A stretch of DNA of 64,000 bases from contig NZ_CAJNAT010000006.1 in assembly GCF_905220705.1 (NCBI RefSeq), positions 124,001 to 188,000 on the forward strand, written 5' to 3'. This document shows positions 8,407-20,815 of this stretch, piece by piece. The first letter of the stretch is position 1. Each line of letters opens with the position of its first letter. The notes below the pieces were generated by a model that did no database searches, was not told the DNA's origin, and saw nothing but the letters and a program-made list of their open reading frames with translations. The stretch is from Paraburkholderia domus (GTDB lineage: Bacteria > Pseudomonadota > Gammaproteobacteria > Burkholderiales > Burkholderiaceae). A program made the translations under genes and the position numbers.

Positions 8407-9618
8407 TTAGCCGATCACGCCTTGTCGGCCGCTCTCGATCTGGGCGTCGACGAAATCAGCCCACTGTTGCAAGGTTCGACGTCGTTCTGCGGCATGCTCG
8501 GCGTGGTCGTCTCCGTCTGGGATGTCTTTGACGGTATGCGCCAGTGCATTTTCAATCGCGTCCGAAGGCTGCCCCATCTCGCGCAAGTGGGTCGCGGCGG
8601 TGCGTCGAAAGTCATGTAGGACGAAATGCTCGACGTCGAGCCCGATCGATTTGACGGCTTGATTGAGCGTGCTCTTCGCGATTGGCCGATCGTCGCCCCT
8701 GACGCTCGGGAACACGAAATTCCGGCTGGTCTTCGTTTCCTGAAGCTCGCGAAGCAGGGCGACCGCCTGATCCGAGAGATACACCACGTGCTCGCGGCCC
8801 TTGTTCATTCGCACGGCGGGGATCGTCCATCGCGCGGCGTTGAGCTTGAATTCGGACCAGGCCGCCTCGACGATGTCCGATTTCCGCACCATCGTCAGCA
8901 CAAGCAAATGCAAGGCCAATTTCAGCGGACGGCGAATGTTCGATGCGTAGATCGCTCGAAGCATTGCGCCGATTTCGTCTGGAGCGAGCACGCGGGTGCG
9001 GCTGTCCGGCGTCGCGATAAAGCGTGCCGGAATGAGCTCCGCTGGATTGTCCGTGGCGAGTTGCCGGGCGATCAGGTACTCGTAGAGCCGCTTGACCGCG
9101 TTGCGCGTGTGCAGCGCCATTTTGGGCGAGCCACGGCTTTTGATCTGGTCGCATATCGCGCGGATGTCGTCGTCCGTCACGGCTTTGATCGGCTTGGCGC
9201 CGATGGCGGGGAGGACGTCTTTTTCGAGCGCGCGCCGCGTGGTGCGCTGATACTCCGCCGACTTGCCGGCCATCTCCGTCGCGAGATAGAGCTCCACGCC
9301 TTCGCGCAGCACCTCGGCCTTGCTCTCCGCCCCGCGGTCGCGGCGCGCCGTCGCCACCGGCGAAACGCCGTTCGCGACCATCTCCGCATACTTCTGCGCC
9401 TTGGCGCGCGCGACCCGCAGCGAAATCATCCGGTAGTCGCCGATCGTGGCGAGCGGCTGGCGCTTGCCGTTCAGTGAATAGCGGAAGCGCCAGACCTTGG
9501 TGCCCGTCGTCATGATTTCGATGACGAGGCCGTTGCCGTCTGCGACGCAATACCGGGTAGCGCGGGGTTCAAGCGCGCGGATCTGCGTTTCGGTGAGGGG
9601 GGCGGCTAGTTTTGGCAT
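8407..9618 (-). CDS. Tyrosine recombinase/integrase lacking the expected catalytic Tyr
   Basis: This is a 403-residue phage/island-type integrase. It has an N-terminal DUF4102-like arm-binding domain (TKVWRFRYSLNGKRQPLATI), a core-binding SAM-like domain (about 110-200) and a C-terminal catalytic domain with the first Arg in LTMVRKSD and the H-x-x-R box in LHDFRRTAATHL. At the end the family normally reads L-x-H-T..V-Y-N-R..ERR. Here the gap-free equivalent is LAHTVKDIPDGDDHAEHAAE, so the nucleophilic Tyr position is Asp, with neighbouring positions also changed. The protein is otherwise full length. Start ATG 9618 (MPKLAAPLTE) is preferred over 9636. It sits beside the 3' end of mnmE with no island attached, so it looks like a stranded, probably inactive integrase. 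Confidence 0.85.
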   Translation of the reverse strand: MPKLAAPLTETQIRALEPRATRYCVADGNGLVIEIMTTGTKVWRFRYSLNGKRQPLATIGDYRMISLRVARAKAQKYAEMVANGVSPVATARRDRGAESKAEVLREGVELYLATEMAGKSAEYQRTTRRALEKDVLPAIGAKPIKAVTDDDIRAICDQIKSRGSPKMALHTRNAVKRLYEYLIARQLATDNPAELIPARFIATPDSRTRVLAPDEIGAMLRAIYASNIRRPLKLALHLLVLTMVRKSDIVEAAWSEFKLNAARWTIPAVRMNKGREHVVYLSDQAVALLRELQETKTSRNFVFPSVRGDDRPIAKSTLNQAVKSIGLDVEHFVLHDFRRTAATHLREMGQPSDAIENALAHTVKDIPDGDDHAEHAAERRRTLQQWADFVDAQIESGRQGVIG

Positions 9619-9659
9619 GGCGGATCGTTGATACACGGACAGCGGGGATTTTAAACCGG

Positions 9660-9684
9660 TTGTCTTTTGTGTACCAAAGAAATG
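9660..9684 (+). repeat. Imperfect direct repeat, right copy flanking integrase
   Basis: This is the partner of the copy at 8321-8341, sharing TTGTCT and TGTGTACCA (9668-9676) and an A-rich end closing in AAATG. It lies 42 bp upstream of the integrase start, so it may be an integrase arm-binding or autoregulatory site. Confidence 0.5.
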
Positions 9685-9792
9685 TGCGGATTTAGGTCAA
9701 CAGAGGAGGTTCGACACGCGGCTCGAAGGCTGGGCAGAAAGGCTGTGTGAAGCCTTGCAGATAAGCCTTTTGCGCGAATCTGGCCAGATCAC

Positions 9793-9810
9793 TCACTTGC
9801 CAATACAAAA
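9793..9810 (-). other. Candidate integration (att) site at mnmE 3' end
   Basis: On the coding strand the last 18 bases of mnmE, which encode FCIGK and the stop, closely match the trmE/thdF 3'-end site used by Salmonella genomic island 1-type integrases, as I recall that site. An integrase gene lies directly downstream. No second copy of this sequence was seen beyond the integrase. Confidence 0.45.
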
Positions 9811-11187
9811 CCGACTGAAAATCACGCCGAGCAAGTCGTCAGAACTGAATTCTCCGGTGATGGAGTTCAGTTGATCCTGCCCGAGGCGCAGTTCTTCCGC
9901 AAACAGATCGAGTGCTTGAGCATTCTGATCGGCGTGCGCCGCAGCCGTCGCCAGATGCTCCTGGGCCGCGCGCAACGCAATCAGATGCCGCTCGCGCGCG
10001 AGGTAGACACTCTCCGCGCCGGCCTGCCAGCCGGCGATTCGCAGCAGCTCCTCACGCAGCAACGCCACGCCATCGCCTTGTTTCGCCGACAGCCGCACTT
10101 CGCTGAGATCGAGATCCGCGTCCAGCGGCGTCACGGTCGGCGCGAGTCCGGTCAGATCCGTCTTGTTCAGCACGCGCACCACTGGCACGCCGTTCGGGAA
10201 ACGACCGGAGATCGTTTCGTCTTCTGCGGTCATGCCGGTCCGCGCATCGAGCAGATGCAGCACCACGTCCGCGCGCTCGATCTCGCTCCATGTGCGCGCA
10301 ATGCCGATCTTCTCCACCTCGTCTTCGGTATCGCGCAGGCCCGCCGTGTCGATCACATGCAGCGGAATGCCTTCGATCTGGATGGTCTGCGCGACCTTGT
10401 CGCGCGTCGTACCGGCGATCGGCGTGACGATGGCCAACTCCGCGCCGGCCAGCGCGTTCAGCAACGACGATTTGCCGACGTTCGGCTGTCCCGCCAGCAC
10501 GACCGACAAACCCTCGCGCAGCAATGCCCCTTGACGCGCTTCGCTCAGCACGTGCGCGAGGCGCTCGCGAATCCGCGTGAGCTTGCCGCGGGCGTCGGCG
10601 GCTTCGAGAAAGTCGATTTCTTCTTCCGGGAAATCGAGCGTCGCTTCGACCAGCATCCGCAGCGTGATGACTTCTTCGACCAACGCGTGGATGTCGCGCG
10701 AAAACGCGCCGTCGAGCGAGCGGCCCGCCGAGCGTGCCGCCGCCTCGGTGCTGGCCTCGATCAGATCGGCGACGGCTTCGGCTTGCGCCAGATCCAGCTT
10801 GTCGTTGAGAAACGCGCGCCGCGTGAACTCGCCCGGCTCGGCCAGACGCAGACCGAATGCACGGCCCGCGTCGATGCAACGCTGCAGCACCAGTTGCAGC
10901 ACGACCGGACCGCCGTGGCCTTGCAACTCAAGCACATGCTCGCCGGTGTAGGAGTGCGGCGCGGGAAAGTACAGCGCGATGCCGCGGTCGAGCGCGTTGC
11001 CGGCGTCATCCAGGAACGGCACATAGCTCGCATGACGCGGCGCGAGTGGCTGGCCGGTGAGCGCTTGCATCAATGCCTGTGCGGCGGCCTCCCCGGTACG
11101 GCCGAACGAAATCCGTACGACCCCAATTCCGCCTCGGCCGGGTGCGGTGGCAATGGCGACGATCGGATCGGAATCGGTGGCGAGCAT
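9793..11187 (-). CDS. mnmE: tRNA modification GTPase MnmE
   Basis: This 464-residue protein works with MnmG to install the (carboxymethyl)aminomethyl group at U34 of certain tRNAs. The N-terminal formyl-THF-binding domain begins [21 protein letters not shown] helical domain follows, with an inserted G domain (G1 [13 protein letters not shown]2/G3 GTTRDKV and DTAGL, G4 NKTD). The C-terminal FCIGK carries the conserved functional Cys. Length and motifs are normal. Start ATG 11187 matches the family N-terminus; the frame is open upstream to 11253 without conserved sequence. In this lineage mnmE usually lies near yidC; here a plus-strand HTH gene separates them. Confidence 0.97.
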   Translation of the reverse strand: MLATDSDPIVAIATAPGRGGIGVVRISFGRTGEAAAQALMQALTGQPLAPRHASYVPFLDDAGNALDRGIALYFPAPHSYTGEHVLELQGHGGPVVLQLVLQRCIDAGRAFGLRLAEPGEFTRRAFLNDKLDLAQAEAVADLIEASTEAAARSAGRSLDGAFSRDIHALVEEVITLRMLVEATLDFPEEEIDFLEAADARGKLTRIRERLAHVLSEARQGALLREGLSVVLAGQPNVGKSSLLNALAGAELAIVTPIAGTTRDKVAQTIQIEGIPLHVIDTAGLRDTEDEVEKIGIARTWSEIERADVVLHLLDARTGMTAEDETISGRFPNGVPVVRVLNKTDLTGLAPTVTPLDADLDLSEVRLSAKQGDGVALLREELLRIAGWQAGAESVYLARERHLIALRAAQEHLATAAAHADQNAQALDLFAEELRLGQDQLNSITGEFSSDDLLGVIFSRFCIGK

Positions 11188-11328
11188 GGAAAAGAGGCTA
11201 TCAGAAGGGATGGAATGCGCAGGAGCGGGCGCCGGGCATTGTAACGCGGGCATCCGCCGGCTCTGGACCCGGGGCGGATTCCTAACGTGCCCCGATTTTC
11301 ATAAGACAAACGGGGATTTATCTCACGC

Positions 11329-11478
11329 AAGCTAAGATAGCTTAAGACACACTTGCGACAGATGGACGCGCCGGAGTGCCTAAAACGCGTGCCCCACAAG
11401 GAAAAGACGATATTCGATTAAATCGTGAAACACGTTATTAGGTGGCGATTTCAGGCTAAAAATAGCTTATTTGAGCTA
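11329..11478 (+). promoter_or_regulatory. Cluster of TAGCT/AGCTA inverted repeats upstream of HTH gene
   Basis: Three inverted repeats share the same half-site. They are AAGCTA-AGA-TAGCTT at 11329-11343, GCTA-AAAA-TAGC at 11455-11466, and TAGCT-TATTTG-AGCTA at 11463-11478. They lie in the mnmE/HTH-gene divergent region, the nearest one about 57 bp from the HTH start. This suggests autoregulation by the HTH protein. Confidence 0.5.
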
Positions 11479-11534
11479 TAAAGTAGCGCAGTTGGTTGTC
11501 CACTGATTATGCGCTGAATTGCACAATCGGGCCC

Positions 11535-12002
11535 ATGCCGACCTCCAAAGAAAAAGCAGCTTTCGCCAAACGGCTGAAAGACTCACTCCCCAAAGACATT
11601 AAGGGTGGGACCGATTTAGCCAGGGAATTCAATCTGCTTTATAGCAATGGCCCTGCCGTTTCACCACAAACTGCGCACAAATGGCTCGCAGGTACGACGA
11701 TTCCAAAGCGCGATAAGTTGCAGGTTTTAGCGACATGGTTGCAAAAAGACGTTCACTGGCTGCACTACGGGCCGACGCCATCCGGCAAGGCTAAACCGCT
11801 TGGCCGTGGCGAGAAATATCCCATGACACCGGAAACGGTCGAGTTGGTTACGCAGATGGCGAACCGGTTCGCGGGTTTGTCGCCGCGTCAGCGCAATCTG
11901 GTGGAAGAACTGATTACTGAATTTGACGGCGGCACGCAACAGGAAACCGGTACCGCGCCTGAGGACGCGTCGAAAGATAAGGGCCCATCGGCCGAGTCAT
12001 AA
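11535..12002 (+). CDS. XRE/Cro-like DNA-binding regulator
   Basis: This 155-residue protein has a helix-turn-helix in residues about 20-75. Helix 2, turn and helix 3 lie in TDLAREFNLL..VSPQTAHKWLAGTT, followed by DKLQVLATWLQKDVHWLHYG, a pattern seen in small repressor-like proteins of Burkholderiales. The C-terminal part (YPMTPETVELVTQMANRFAG) may be a dimerisation helix, and the acidic tail is disordered. Start ATG 11535 (MPTSKEKAAFAK) fits the domain; the frame opens 39 bp earlier. It interrupts the usual yidC-mnmE neighbourhood on the opposite strand. Target genes are unknown. Confidence 0.75.
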   Translation: MPTSKEKAAFAKRLKDSLPKDIKGGTDLAREFNLLYSNGPAVSPQTAHKWLAGTTIPKRDKLQVLATWLQKDVHWLHYGPTPSGKAKPLGRGEKYPMTPETVELVTQMANRFAGLSPRQRNLVEELITEFDGGTQQETGTAPEDASKDKGPSAES

Positions 12003-12038
12003 AAAAAGCCGCCCGGTGTAAAACCGGGCGGCTTTTTT
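12002..12038. terminator. Bidirectional Rho-independent terminator
   Basis: A perfect 16-bp stem (12002-12017 with 12023-12038), including A6/T6 ends, has a 5-nt loop. It lies between the convergent HTH gene and yidC and terminates both. Confidence 0.93.
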
Positions 12039-12115
12039 GACAGCTAGTTTCTGCTTCTGTCTGCCAGTCAGCGGGCGCTACCACCACCCGCTTCAGCGCA
12101 AGACATCAATATCAA

Positions 12116-13777
12116 TCAGGCTGCTTTCGTCTTCGACTGGCCCATCATCCGCGTGATGTAGTACTGCTGGGCGATCGACAGCACGTTGTTCACCACGTAG
12201 TACAGCACCAGACCGGCCGGGAAGAAGAAGAACATGACCGAGAACGCGATCGGCATGAACATCATCATCTTGGCTTGAACCGGGTCCGGCGGCGTCGGGT
12301 TCAGCCGGGTCTGCAGGAACATCGAAACGGCCATCAGCACCGGCAGGATAAAGAACGGATCTTGCTGCGACAGATCGTGAATCCAGAGAATCCACGGCGC
12401 GCCGCGCATTTCAACCGACGACAGCAGCACCCAGTACAGCGAGATGAACACCGGAATCTGAATCACGACCGGCAGACAGCCGCCGAACGGATTGACTTTC
12501 TCGGTCTTGTACAACTCCATCAACGCCGAGTTCATCTTCTGCGGATCGCCCTTGAAGCGTTCGCGCAGGGCTTGCATACGCGGCGTGATCGCCTTCATGC
12601 GCGCCATCGACTTGTAGCTGGCGGCAGACAGCGGGAAGAACACAGCCTTGATCAGCAGCGTGAGCAGTACGATCGACCAGCCCCAGTTGCCGACATAGCT
12701 GTGGATCTTCTCGAGCAGCCAGAACAGCGGCTTCGCGATGATCGTGACCCAGCCATAGTCCTTCACCAGTTCCAGACCCGGCGCGATGCCTTCGAGCATG
12801 CGCTCTTCTTCCGGACCGGCGAACAGGCGCGCGGACACATCAGCCGATTGGCCCGGAGCGATCGTCGCCACCGGTTGCTTCACGCCGACGCGATACAGCG
12901 TCGGGTCGATCTTCTCGACGTAGATGTCGCGCTTCGCACCTTGCTGCGGAATCCATGCCGACGCGAAGTAATGCTGCACCATCGCGATCCAGCCGTTGTC
13001 GGCCGAATTGACGAAGTCTTCCTTGTTCTTGTCGATGTCGCTGAACGTCATCTTCTGGAAGTGGTGCTGCTCGGTGTAGACAGCCGGTCCGATGAACGTG
13101 TGCGAGAAGCGCGGCGTTTCCACCGGCGTATCGTCGCGCACCAATTCCATGTAGACCGACGGCGTGACCGGAACCGTACCGACGTTCTCGATCTTCGTGT
13201 CGACACCGATCACATAGCTGCCGCGCGTGAACGTGTAGGTCTTGATGACCTTCACGCCACCCTTGACCGGCGACTCGAAGCTGAGCTGGAACGACTTGGC
13301 GTCGCCCGTCAGATCGTGCGGCTGGTTCGGGACCGGCGTGTAGATGTCGGTATGGTTCGGGAAATCGCCGCCGAGCAGACCGGTGCGCGCCAGATACGTA
13401 TGGTTCGCGGTGCGGTCGAACAGCGTGATGACCAGATCGGGCGTCTTGCCGTCGCCTTGCTTGACGAGCGACAGCTTCGACAGCGTGCCGCCGCGAGTGT
13501 CGATCTCACCGTTATAGACGTCGGTGCTGAAGCTGATCAGTTGGCCTTGGGCCGCAGCAGCCGGCGCATTGCCCGGCGCAGCTGCGTTGGTGGCCGGCAG
13601 ATCGGCGGACTGGGTTCCCGGCGTCGTGGTTCCCGGTGCTGCGCCGCCGACGGTCTTGGTCGGGTTGGCGCTCGGGAAGAACATCGACGGGCGTCCGTGG
13701 TCGCGTTGCCAGTTGTCGAACAGCATGACAGCTGACATGAAAAAGATGACCCATAGGACGGTGCGTTTGATATCCAT
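12116..13777 (-). CDS. yidC: Membrane protein insertase YidC
   Basis: This 553-residue inner-membrane insertase/chaperone works with or without SecYEG. It has an N-terminal membrane anchor ([17 protein letters not shown]), a Pro/Ala/Thr-rich linker, the large periplasmic beta-sandwich domain (about 85-340) and the conserved Oxa1-like five-helix core ([20 protein letters not shown] onward; the positively charged hydrophilic-groove Arg should lie here). The C-terminus is short and basic ([11 protein letters not shown]). Length is normal for a beta-proteobacterial YidC. It closes the rpmH-rnpA-yidD-yidC run on the minus strand. Confidence 0.97.
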   Translation of the reverse strand: MDIKRTVLWVIFFMSAVMLFDNWQRDHGRPSMFFPSANPTKTVGGAAPGTTTPGTQSADLPATNAAAPGNAPAAAAQGQLISFSTDVYNGEIDTRGGTLSKLSLVKQGDGKTPDLVITLFDRTANHTYLARTGLLGGDFPNHTDIYTPVPNQPHDLTGDAKSFQLSFESPVKGGVKVIKTYTFTRGSYVIGVDTKIENVGTVPVTPSVYMELVRDDTPVETPRFSHTFIGPAVYTEQHHFQKMTFSDIDKNKEDFVNSADNGWIAMVQHYFASAWIPQQGAKRDIYVEKIDPTLYRVGVKQPVATIAPGQSADVSARLFAGPEEERMLEGIAPGLELVKDYGWVTIIAKPLFWLLEKIHSYVGNWGWSIVLLTLLIKAVFFPLSAASYKSMARMKAITPRMQALRERFKGDPQKMNSALMELYKTEKVNPFGGCLPVVIQIPVFISLYWVLLSSVEMRGAPWILWIHDLSQQDPFFILPVLMAVSMFLQTRLNPTPPDPVQAKMMMFMPIAFSVMFFFFPAGLVLYYVVNNVLSIAQQYYITRMMGQSKTKAA

Positions 13778-13807
13778 GCGTTGTCTCAGTGTCGATGGAA
13801 CGGCGCG

Positions 13808-14038
13808 TCAGCGCTTTTCAGAAGTGGGAGGCGGGACGAGATCGATGCCGCCCGCGGAAAACGGGTGGCAGCGGCAAATACGCCTGGCGGCGAGATAAGT
13901 CCCGCGCGCGGCGCCATGATACTGGATTGCTTCGCGCGCGTAATCAGAACAGGAAGGGTAAAAACGGCACCGGTTGCCGAGCATAGGGCTCACAGCAACC
14001 TTGTAGAAACGCAGTAAAGCGATGAGTACCGTTTGCAT
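13808..14038 (-). CDS. yidD: YidD membrane protein insertion efficiency factor
   Basis: This 76-residue protein has the family signature [20 protein letters not shown] with three conserved Cys, plus a later Cys in RRICRCHPF. An N-terminal amphipathic helix ([16 protein letters not shown]) binds the inner face of the membrane. YidD assists YidC-dependent insertion. It is placed between rnpA and yidC, as in most bacteria; the 30-bp gap to yidC suggests one transcript. Confidence 0.95.
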   Translation of the reverse strand: MQTVLIALLRFYKVAVSPMLGNRCRFYPSCSDYAREAIQYHGAARGTYLAARRICRCHPFSAGGIDLVPPPTSEKR

Positions 14039-14135
14039 GACTGGTGCGGCCTAACTGCGCCGCGCAACGTGGAGTACCGGGCGACGCCCGCGCAGCGTGG
14101 CTGCTATAGCTGCAAAGCGGGCGGTCACTTGAGCG

Positions 14136-14615
14136 TCATTCCGTCTTGGGCGCTTCCGCGGGCGGCGCCTCGCGACGGACAATTTCGCGCGCTGCCTTGT
14201 CGAGCAACGCCTCTATCTCGCTGCGGCACAGCGCCCTCAACGGCGGCGACGAGGCGCTCGGCAAAGCTTTCTTGTCGAAGCGCGTGTGCAGACGCAGCAG
14301 CACATCCCAACCGCCGAATTCCGCGCGACGCAGCCGGAAGGCTTCACGCGCGAGTCGACGTACCAGATTACGCGTGGCCGCGCGCGGCGCATACTTCTTG
14401 CCGATCACGAGGCCTAAGCGAGCGTCGTTGCCGGTGGGCCGGCCGTACACCACAAAGTGCGCGGTGCGGCGCCACGGGCGCAAACGAAAAACGGATGAAA
14501 ATTCATCCGTTTTCAGTAGCCTTGCGGCTTTGGGGAAGGCGGCTTGCGCTCGCAACGGAACCGAGCCCAGTTGCGGCGCCCCAGCCGTTCCCGCTTCACC
14601 GCGGGCTTCGGTCAT
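14136..14615 (-). CDS. rnpA: Ribonuclease P protein component
   Basis: This 159-residue basic protein is the cofactor of RNase P, which matures tRNA 5' ends. The conserved core is present: F-x-x-V-F-R ([10 protein letters not shown]), [20 protein letters not shown] and REAFR, which carry the RNR RNA-binding motif. It has an N-terminal extension of about 30 residues and a Pro/Glu-rich tail, both common in Burkholderia. ATG 14615 is preferred; a TTG in frame at 14624 is possible. It lies between rpmH and yidD. Confidence 0.95.
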   Translation of the reverse strand: MTEARGEAGTAGAPQLGSVPLRAQAAFPKAARLLKTDEFSSVFRLRPWRRTAHFVVYGRPTGNDARLGLVIGKKYAPRAATRNLVRRLAREAFRLRRAEFGGWDVLLRLHTRFDKKALPSASSPPLRALCRSEIEALLDKAAREIVRREAPPAEAPKTE

Positions 14616-14638
14616 GACGCGCAATCCGCTCGCCTGCC

Positions 14639-14773
14639 TTAGATGGCGAGGCGCTTGCGGCCCTTCGCGCGACGTGCGTTGATGACCTTGCGGCCACCTG
14701 CGGTCTTCATGCGAACGCGGAAGCCGTGGGTGCGCTTGCGACGGGTGACGGAAGGTTGGTAAGTACGTTTCAT
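14639..14773 (-). CDS. rpmH: 50S ribosomal protein L34
   Basis: The minus strand from ATG 14773 encodes the full 44-residue L34: [20 protein letters not shown] through [19 protein letters not shown]. It is highly basic and of standard length. It is the first gene of the rpmH-rnpA-yidD-yidC run and is divergent from dnaA across the origin region. Confidence 0.98.
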
Positions 14774-15176
14774 GTTGCTCTCACTTGATCGACTGATCGA
14801 AAAATAACCGCACGATCATCGCTGAAGCGGCAATGGCCGGAGGTTGTACTGAATTGGTTTTCGCGGAACCCGCTATTTAAACCGGTTTTCCGTTGGCCGT
14901 CAATAGTTTAGCCAGATCTGGCCGCGCGCCTTGGGGACTTCCCCTAATGATCAGTCCCTGTGGATAACTCCCTTTCGGGCCCGTTTTGGCGTTAGAATCT
15001 CGCCTTACTTCCCAAAAATCTTGCACGCTGCTCCGGCTCGCTTGCCCCGCAAACCCTTGTGGCACAAGCGCCTGGAGCCATCGCGCCTGGTTCGGCCTGG
15101 CTGCTCAGGGCCTTGTTGCGTGCGCGCGACAAGGGCAGCGGCGAACCGCCGTGCACACCATAACGACAGCAACTCG
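14774..15176. other. rpmH-dnaA intergenic region with one DnaA box (candidate origin region)
   Basis: These 403 bp separate the divergent rpmH and dnaA. A perfect DnaA box (TGTGGATAA, reverse strand) lies at 14959-14967. An A/T-richer stretch runs at about 14800-14910. Only one perfect box was seen, so the functional oriC may need weaker boxes or lie elsewhere nearby. Promoters for both flanking genes must be here. Confidence 0.55.
14959..14967 (-). promoter_or_regulatory. DnaA box (perfect TTATCCACA)
   Basis: The plus strand reads TGTGGATAA, the complement of the consensus 9-mer. It lies 209 bp upstream of the dnaA start, suitable for replication initiation or dnaA autoregulation. Confidence 0.75.
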
Positions 15177-16817
15177 ATGAACGATTTCTGGCAACACTGT
15201 TCCGCATTGCTGGAGCGTGAGCTTACGCCCCAGCAGTACGTGACGTGGATCAAACCGTTGGCCCCGGTCGCCTTCGACGCCGCTGCGAACACGCTTAGCA
15301 TCGCTGCGCCGAACCGCTTCAAGCTCGACTGGGTCAAGAGCCAGTTCTCCGGCCGCATTTCCGATATGGCCCGCGATTTCTGGCAGACGCCGGTCGATGT
15401 GCAATTTGTGTTGGACCCGAAAGCCGGCATGCGCGCGCCGGCGGCGAGTTCGTCGCCGGCTCCGTCGCGTCCGTCGTCCGCAGCGGGGTCGATGGGCGGT
15501 GGACATTCGTCCTCTGGCGCGAACGGCGGTGGGGCCGCCGTGGACGCAGCCGTCGGCGCGGTGCAAGCGTCGCAGGCCGCGCGCGCCAACGGCGCGAACA
15601 GCGCGATGGCGACCCTCAACGCGAATGCACGCGCTGCGGCTGACCACAACGCAAATGCCCGAGCGGCAGATGAAGATGCCGCCGACCTCGACCTGCCCAG
15701 CCTCGACGCGAACGAAGCCGCGGCCGCACGCCGCACGTGGCGTCCGGGCCAAAGTGCCAACTCGAACGGCAACGGCGAAAACGACTCGATGTACGAGCGT
15801 TCGAAGCTCAACCCCGTGCTGACCTTCGACAACTTCGTGACCGGTAAGGCCAACCAGTTGGCGCGCGCCGCGGCGATTCAGGTCGCGGACAACCCCGGCA
15901 TCTCGTACAACCCGCTGTTTCTGTACGGCGGCGTGGGTCTGGGCAAGACCCACTTGATCCACGCGATCGGCAACCAGCTTCTGATGGACAAGGCCGGCGC
16001 GCGGATTCGCTACATCCACGCGGAGCAGTACGTGTCCGACGTGGTGAAGGCCTACCAGCGCAAGGCGTTCGACGACTTCAAGCGCTACTACCACTCGCTC
16101 GACCTGCTGCTGATCGACGATATTCAATTTTTCTCCGGCAAGTCGCGTACACAAGAGGAATTCTTCTACGCGTTCGAGGCGTTGGTCGCGAACAAGGCGC
16201 AGGTGATCATCACCAGCGACACGTATCCGAAGGAAATCTCGGGTATCGACGACCGCCTGATCTCGCGCTTCGACTCCGGCCTGACAGTGGCGATCGAGCC
16301 GCCCGAGCTGGAAATGCGCGTCGCGATTCTGATGCGCAAGGCGCAATCCGAGTTCGTGAGCCTGAATGAAGACGTCGCGTTCTTCGTCGCCAAGCATCTG
16401 CGCTCGAACGTGCGTGAACTGGAAGGCGCGCTGCGCAAGATCCTCGCGTATTCGAAGTTCCACGGCCGCGAAATCACGATTGAAGTGACAAAAGAAGCGC
16501 TGAAAGACCTGCTGACGGTACAGAATCGGCAGATTTCGGTGGAAAACATCCAGAAGACCACGGCTGACTTCTACAGCATCAAGGTCGCGGACATGTATTC
16601 GAAGAAGCGCCCGGCGAACATCGCGCGGCCGCGGCAGATCGCGATGTATCTGGCGAAGGAGCTGACGCAGAAGAGTTTGCCGGAAATCGGCGAGCTGTTC
16701 GGCGGGCGCGATCACACCACCGTGCTGCACGCGGTGCGCAAGATTGCTGCCGAGCGCAGCACGGACGCGCAGCTGAACCACGAACTGCACGTGCTCGAGC
16801 AAACGCTTAAGGGTTAA
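15177..16817 (+). CDS. dnaA: Chromosomal replication initiator DnaA
   Basis: This 546-residue initiator binds DnaA boxes, opens the origin and loads the helicase. Domain I covers residues about 1-85 ([20 protein letters not shown]). Domain II is a long Ala/Asn/Gly-rich linker (about 90-205), longer than in E. coli and usual for Burkholderia. Domain III is AAA+ with Walker A GGVGLGKT at 251-258 and Walker B LLIDDIQF. Domain IV has the DNA-binding signature [11 protein letters not shown] near the C-terminus. ATG 15177 is the start; the upstream opening to 14931 covers the intergenic region and has no family similarity. Confidence 0.98.
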   Translation: MNDFWQHCSALLERELTPQQYVTWIKPLAPVAFDAAANTLSIAAPNRFKLDWVKSQFSGRISDMARDFWQTPVDVQFVLDPKAGMRAPAASSSPAPSRPSSAAGSMGGGHSSSGANGGGAAVDAAVGAVQASQAARANGANSAMATLNANARAAADHNANARAADEDAADLDLPSLDANEAAAARRTWRPGQSANSNGNGENDSMYERSKLNPVLTFDNFVTGKANQLARAAAIQVADNPGISYNPLFLYGGVGLGKTHLIHAIGNQLLMDKAGARIRYIHAEQYVSDVVKAYQRKAFDDFKRYYHSLDLLLIDDIQFFSGKSRTQEEFFYAFEALVANKAQVIITSDTYPKEISGIDDRLISRFDSGLTVAIEPPELEMRVAILMRKAQSEFVSLNEDVAFFVAKHLRSNVRELEGALRKILAYSKFHGREITIEVTKEALKDLLTVQNRQISVENIQKTTADFYSIKVADMYSKKRPANIARPRQIAMYLAKELTQKSLPEIGELFGGRDHTTVLHAVRKIAAERSTDAQLNHELHVLEQTLKG

Positions 16818-17036
16818 GCAAGCCGGACGTAAAAATCGACCTGTTTATTTCGGAACTCGCCCCCATTTTAGGGGAGCGGTTCTGTTTTCAGGCACAATAC
16901 AGGTTTAACCGCCCGGCGGCCGCGGGCGGAATTCACGCCGTGACAGGCGCTGCGTGGCGCCGGCGGGGAGCCGCGGTTGCGCGCTGTAAGGCTGGCAAGT
17001 CAGGCGCGCAGGCCGTTATATCAACGAAGGAACTCT

Positions 17037-18140
17037 ATGCAACTGGTCAAGACCGAACGCGATAACCTCCTCAGGCCGCTGCAAACCGTGAGCGGCATCG
17101 TCGAACGCCGCCATACGTTGCCGATCCTCGCCAATTTGCTGATTACCAAGAACGGCCCTGACGTGTCGTTCCTGTCGACCGACCTCGAGTTGCAGATAAC
17201 CACGCGTGCCGATTTTGGCGTGGGCGGCGATTCGGTCGCGACCACGGTGGCAGCAAGAAAGCTCCTCGACATTCTGCGCGCCATGCCCGACGGGCAAGTC
17301 ACGCTGACCTTGAACGACAAGCGTTTGACCGTGCAATCCGGCAAGAGCCGCTTTGCGCTGCAAACCCTGGCGGCCGACGAGTTCCCGACCGTCGCTCAAG
17401 CTAAAGACTACGGCGCGAACCTGGTGGTTCCCCAGAAAACGTTCCGCCAGTTGCTCGGCATGGTCCATTTTTCGATGGCCCAGCAGGACATCCGCTACTA
17501 CCTGAACGGCATGCTGCTGGTGGTAGATGGTGACCAGCTGATGGCGGTTGCGACCGACGGCCACCGTCTGGCGTTCTCGTCGATGAAGATCGAAGGTTCG
17601 TTTGCGCGTCAGGAAGTGATCATTCCGCGCAAGACGATTCTGGAATTGCAGCGTCTGCTGGAAGACATCGACGACACGCTGAAGATCGACATCGCCGCGA
17701 CGCAGGTGAAGTTCACCTTCGGCCAGGTGGAACTGGTGTCGAAGCTGGTGGAAGGCAAATTCCCCGACTTCCAGCGCGTGATTCCGAAGTCGCACAAGAA
17801 TCAGTTCTTGATCGGCCGTGAAGAACTGCAGCGTTCGCTGCAACGCGCCGCGATTCTGACGTCGGACAAATTCAAGGGCGTGCGCTGCATCATCGAGCCG
17901 GGCCAGTTGAAGATCATGTCGACCAACGCCGATCAGGAAGAGGCGCAGGAAGAACTGGAAATCGCGTACGACGGCGACAGCGTCGATATCGGGTTCAACG
18001 TCACGTATCTGCTCGACGTGCTCGCGAACCTGAAGGTCGACATGTTGCAAGTGAGCCTTGGCGACGCCAGCTCCAGCGCGTTGATCACGATTCCCGAGAA
18101 CGACGAATTCAAATACGTCGTGATGCCGATGCGCATCTAA
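17037..18140 (+). CDS. dnaN: DNA polymerase III beta sliding clamp
   Basis: This 367-residue processivity clamp starts MQLVKTERDNLLRPLQTVSG and ends EFKYVVMPMRI, the conserved C-terminal tail that lines the partner-binding pocket. Three clamp-fold repeats fill the length. Start ATG 17037 has GAAGGA at 17025-17030. It lies 219 bp after dnaA. That gap holds a poor inverted repeat around 16858-16878 and probably a separate dnaN promoter. Confidence 0.98.
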   Translation: MQLVKTERDNLLRPLQTVSGIVERRHTLPILANLLITKNGPDVSFLSTDLELQITTRADFGVGGDSVATTVAARKLLDILRAMPDGQVTLTLNDKRLTVQSGKSRFALQTLAADEFPTVAQAKDYGANLVVPQKTFRQLLGMVHFSMAQQDIRYYLNGMLLVVDGDQLMAVATDGHRLAFSSMKIEGSFARQEVIIPRKTILELQRLLEDIDDTLKIDIAATQVKFTFGQVELVSKLVEGKFPDFQRVIPKSHKNQFLIGREELQRSLQRAAILTSDKFKGVRCIIEPGQLKIMSTNADQEEAQEELEIAYDGDSVDIGFNVTYLLDVLANLKVDMLQVSLGDASSSALITIPENDEFKYVVMPMRI

Positions 18141-18163
18141 CGCGTCCAAAAACCAAGAACACA

Positions 18164-18196
18164 CCAAGGGGCGCAGCGCCCCTTTGGCGTTTTTAT
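18164..18196 (+). terminator. Hairpin terminator after dnaN
   Basis: CCAAGGGGCGC pairs with GCGCCCCTTTGG with one bulged base, followed by a T-rich run (TTTTTA). It lies 24 bp after the dnaN stop and upstream of gyrB, so it may reduce dnaN-gyrB read-through. Confidence 0.65.
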
Positions 18197-18206
18197 GGTG
18201 TTTTGA

Positions 18207-20729
<2,523 letters not shown>

Positions 20730-20815
20730 GTATGTAGGTTGTCAGAGATAGTGAAAAGCGAGTCACTGAGATGAAAAAATCTCTCAGTGTTTGTGGAAAA
20801 TTAAGTCATTGTTGT

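Noticed and set aside
15105..16802. A 565-residue minus-strand frame opposite dnaA.
   Set aside because: It is a shadow of dnaA with His/Arg/Val-rich composition and no domain.
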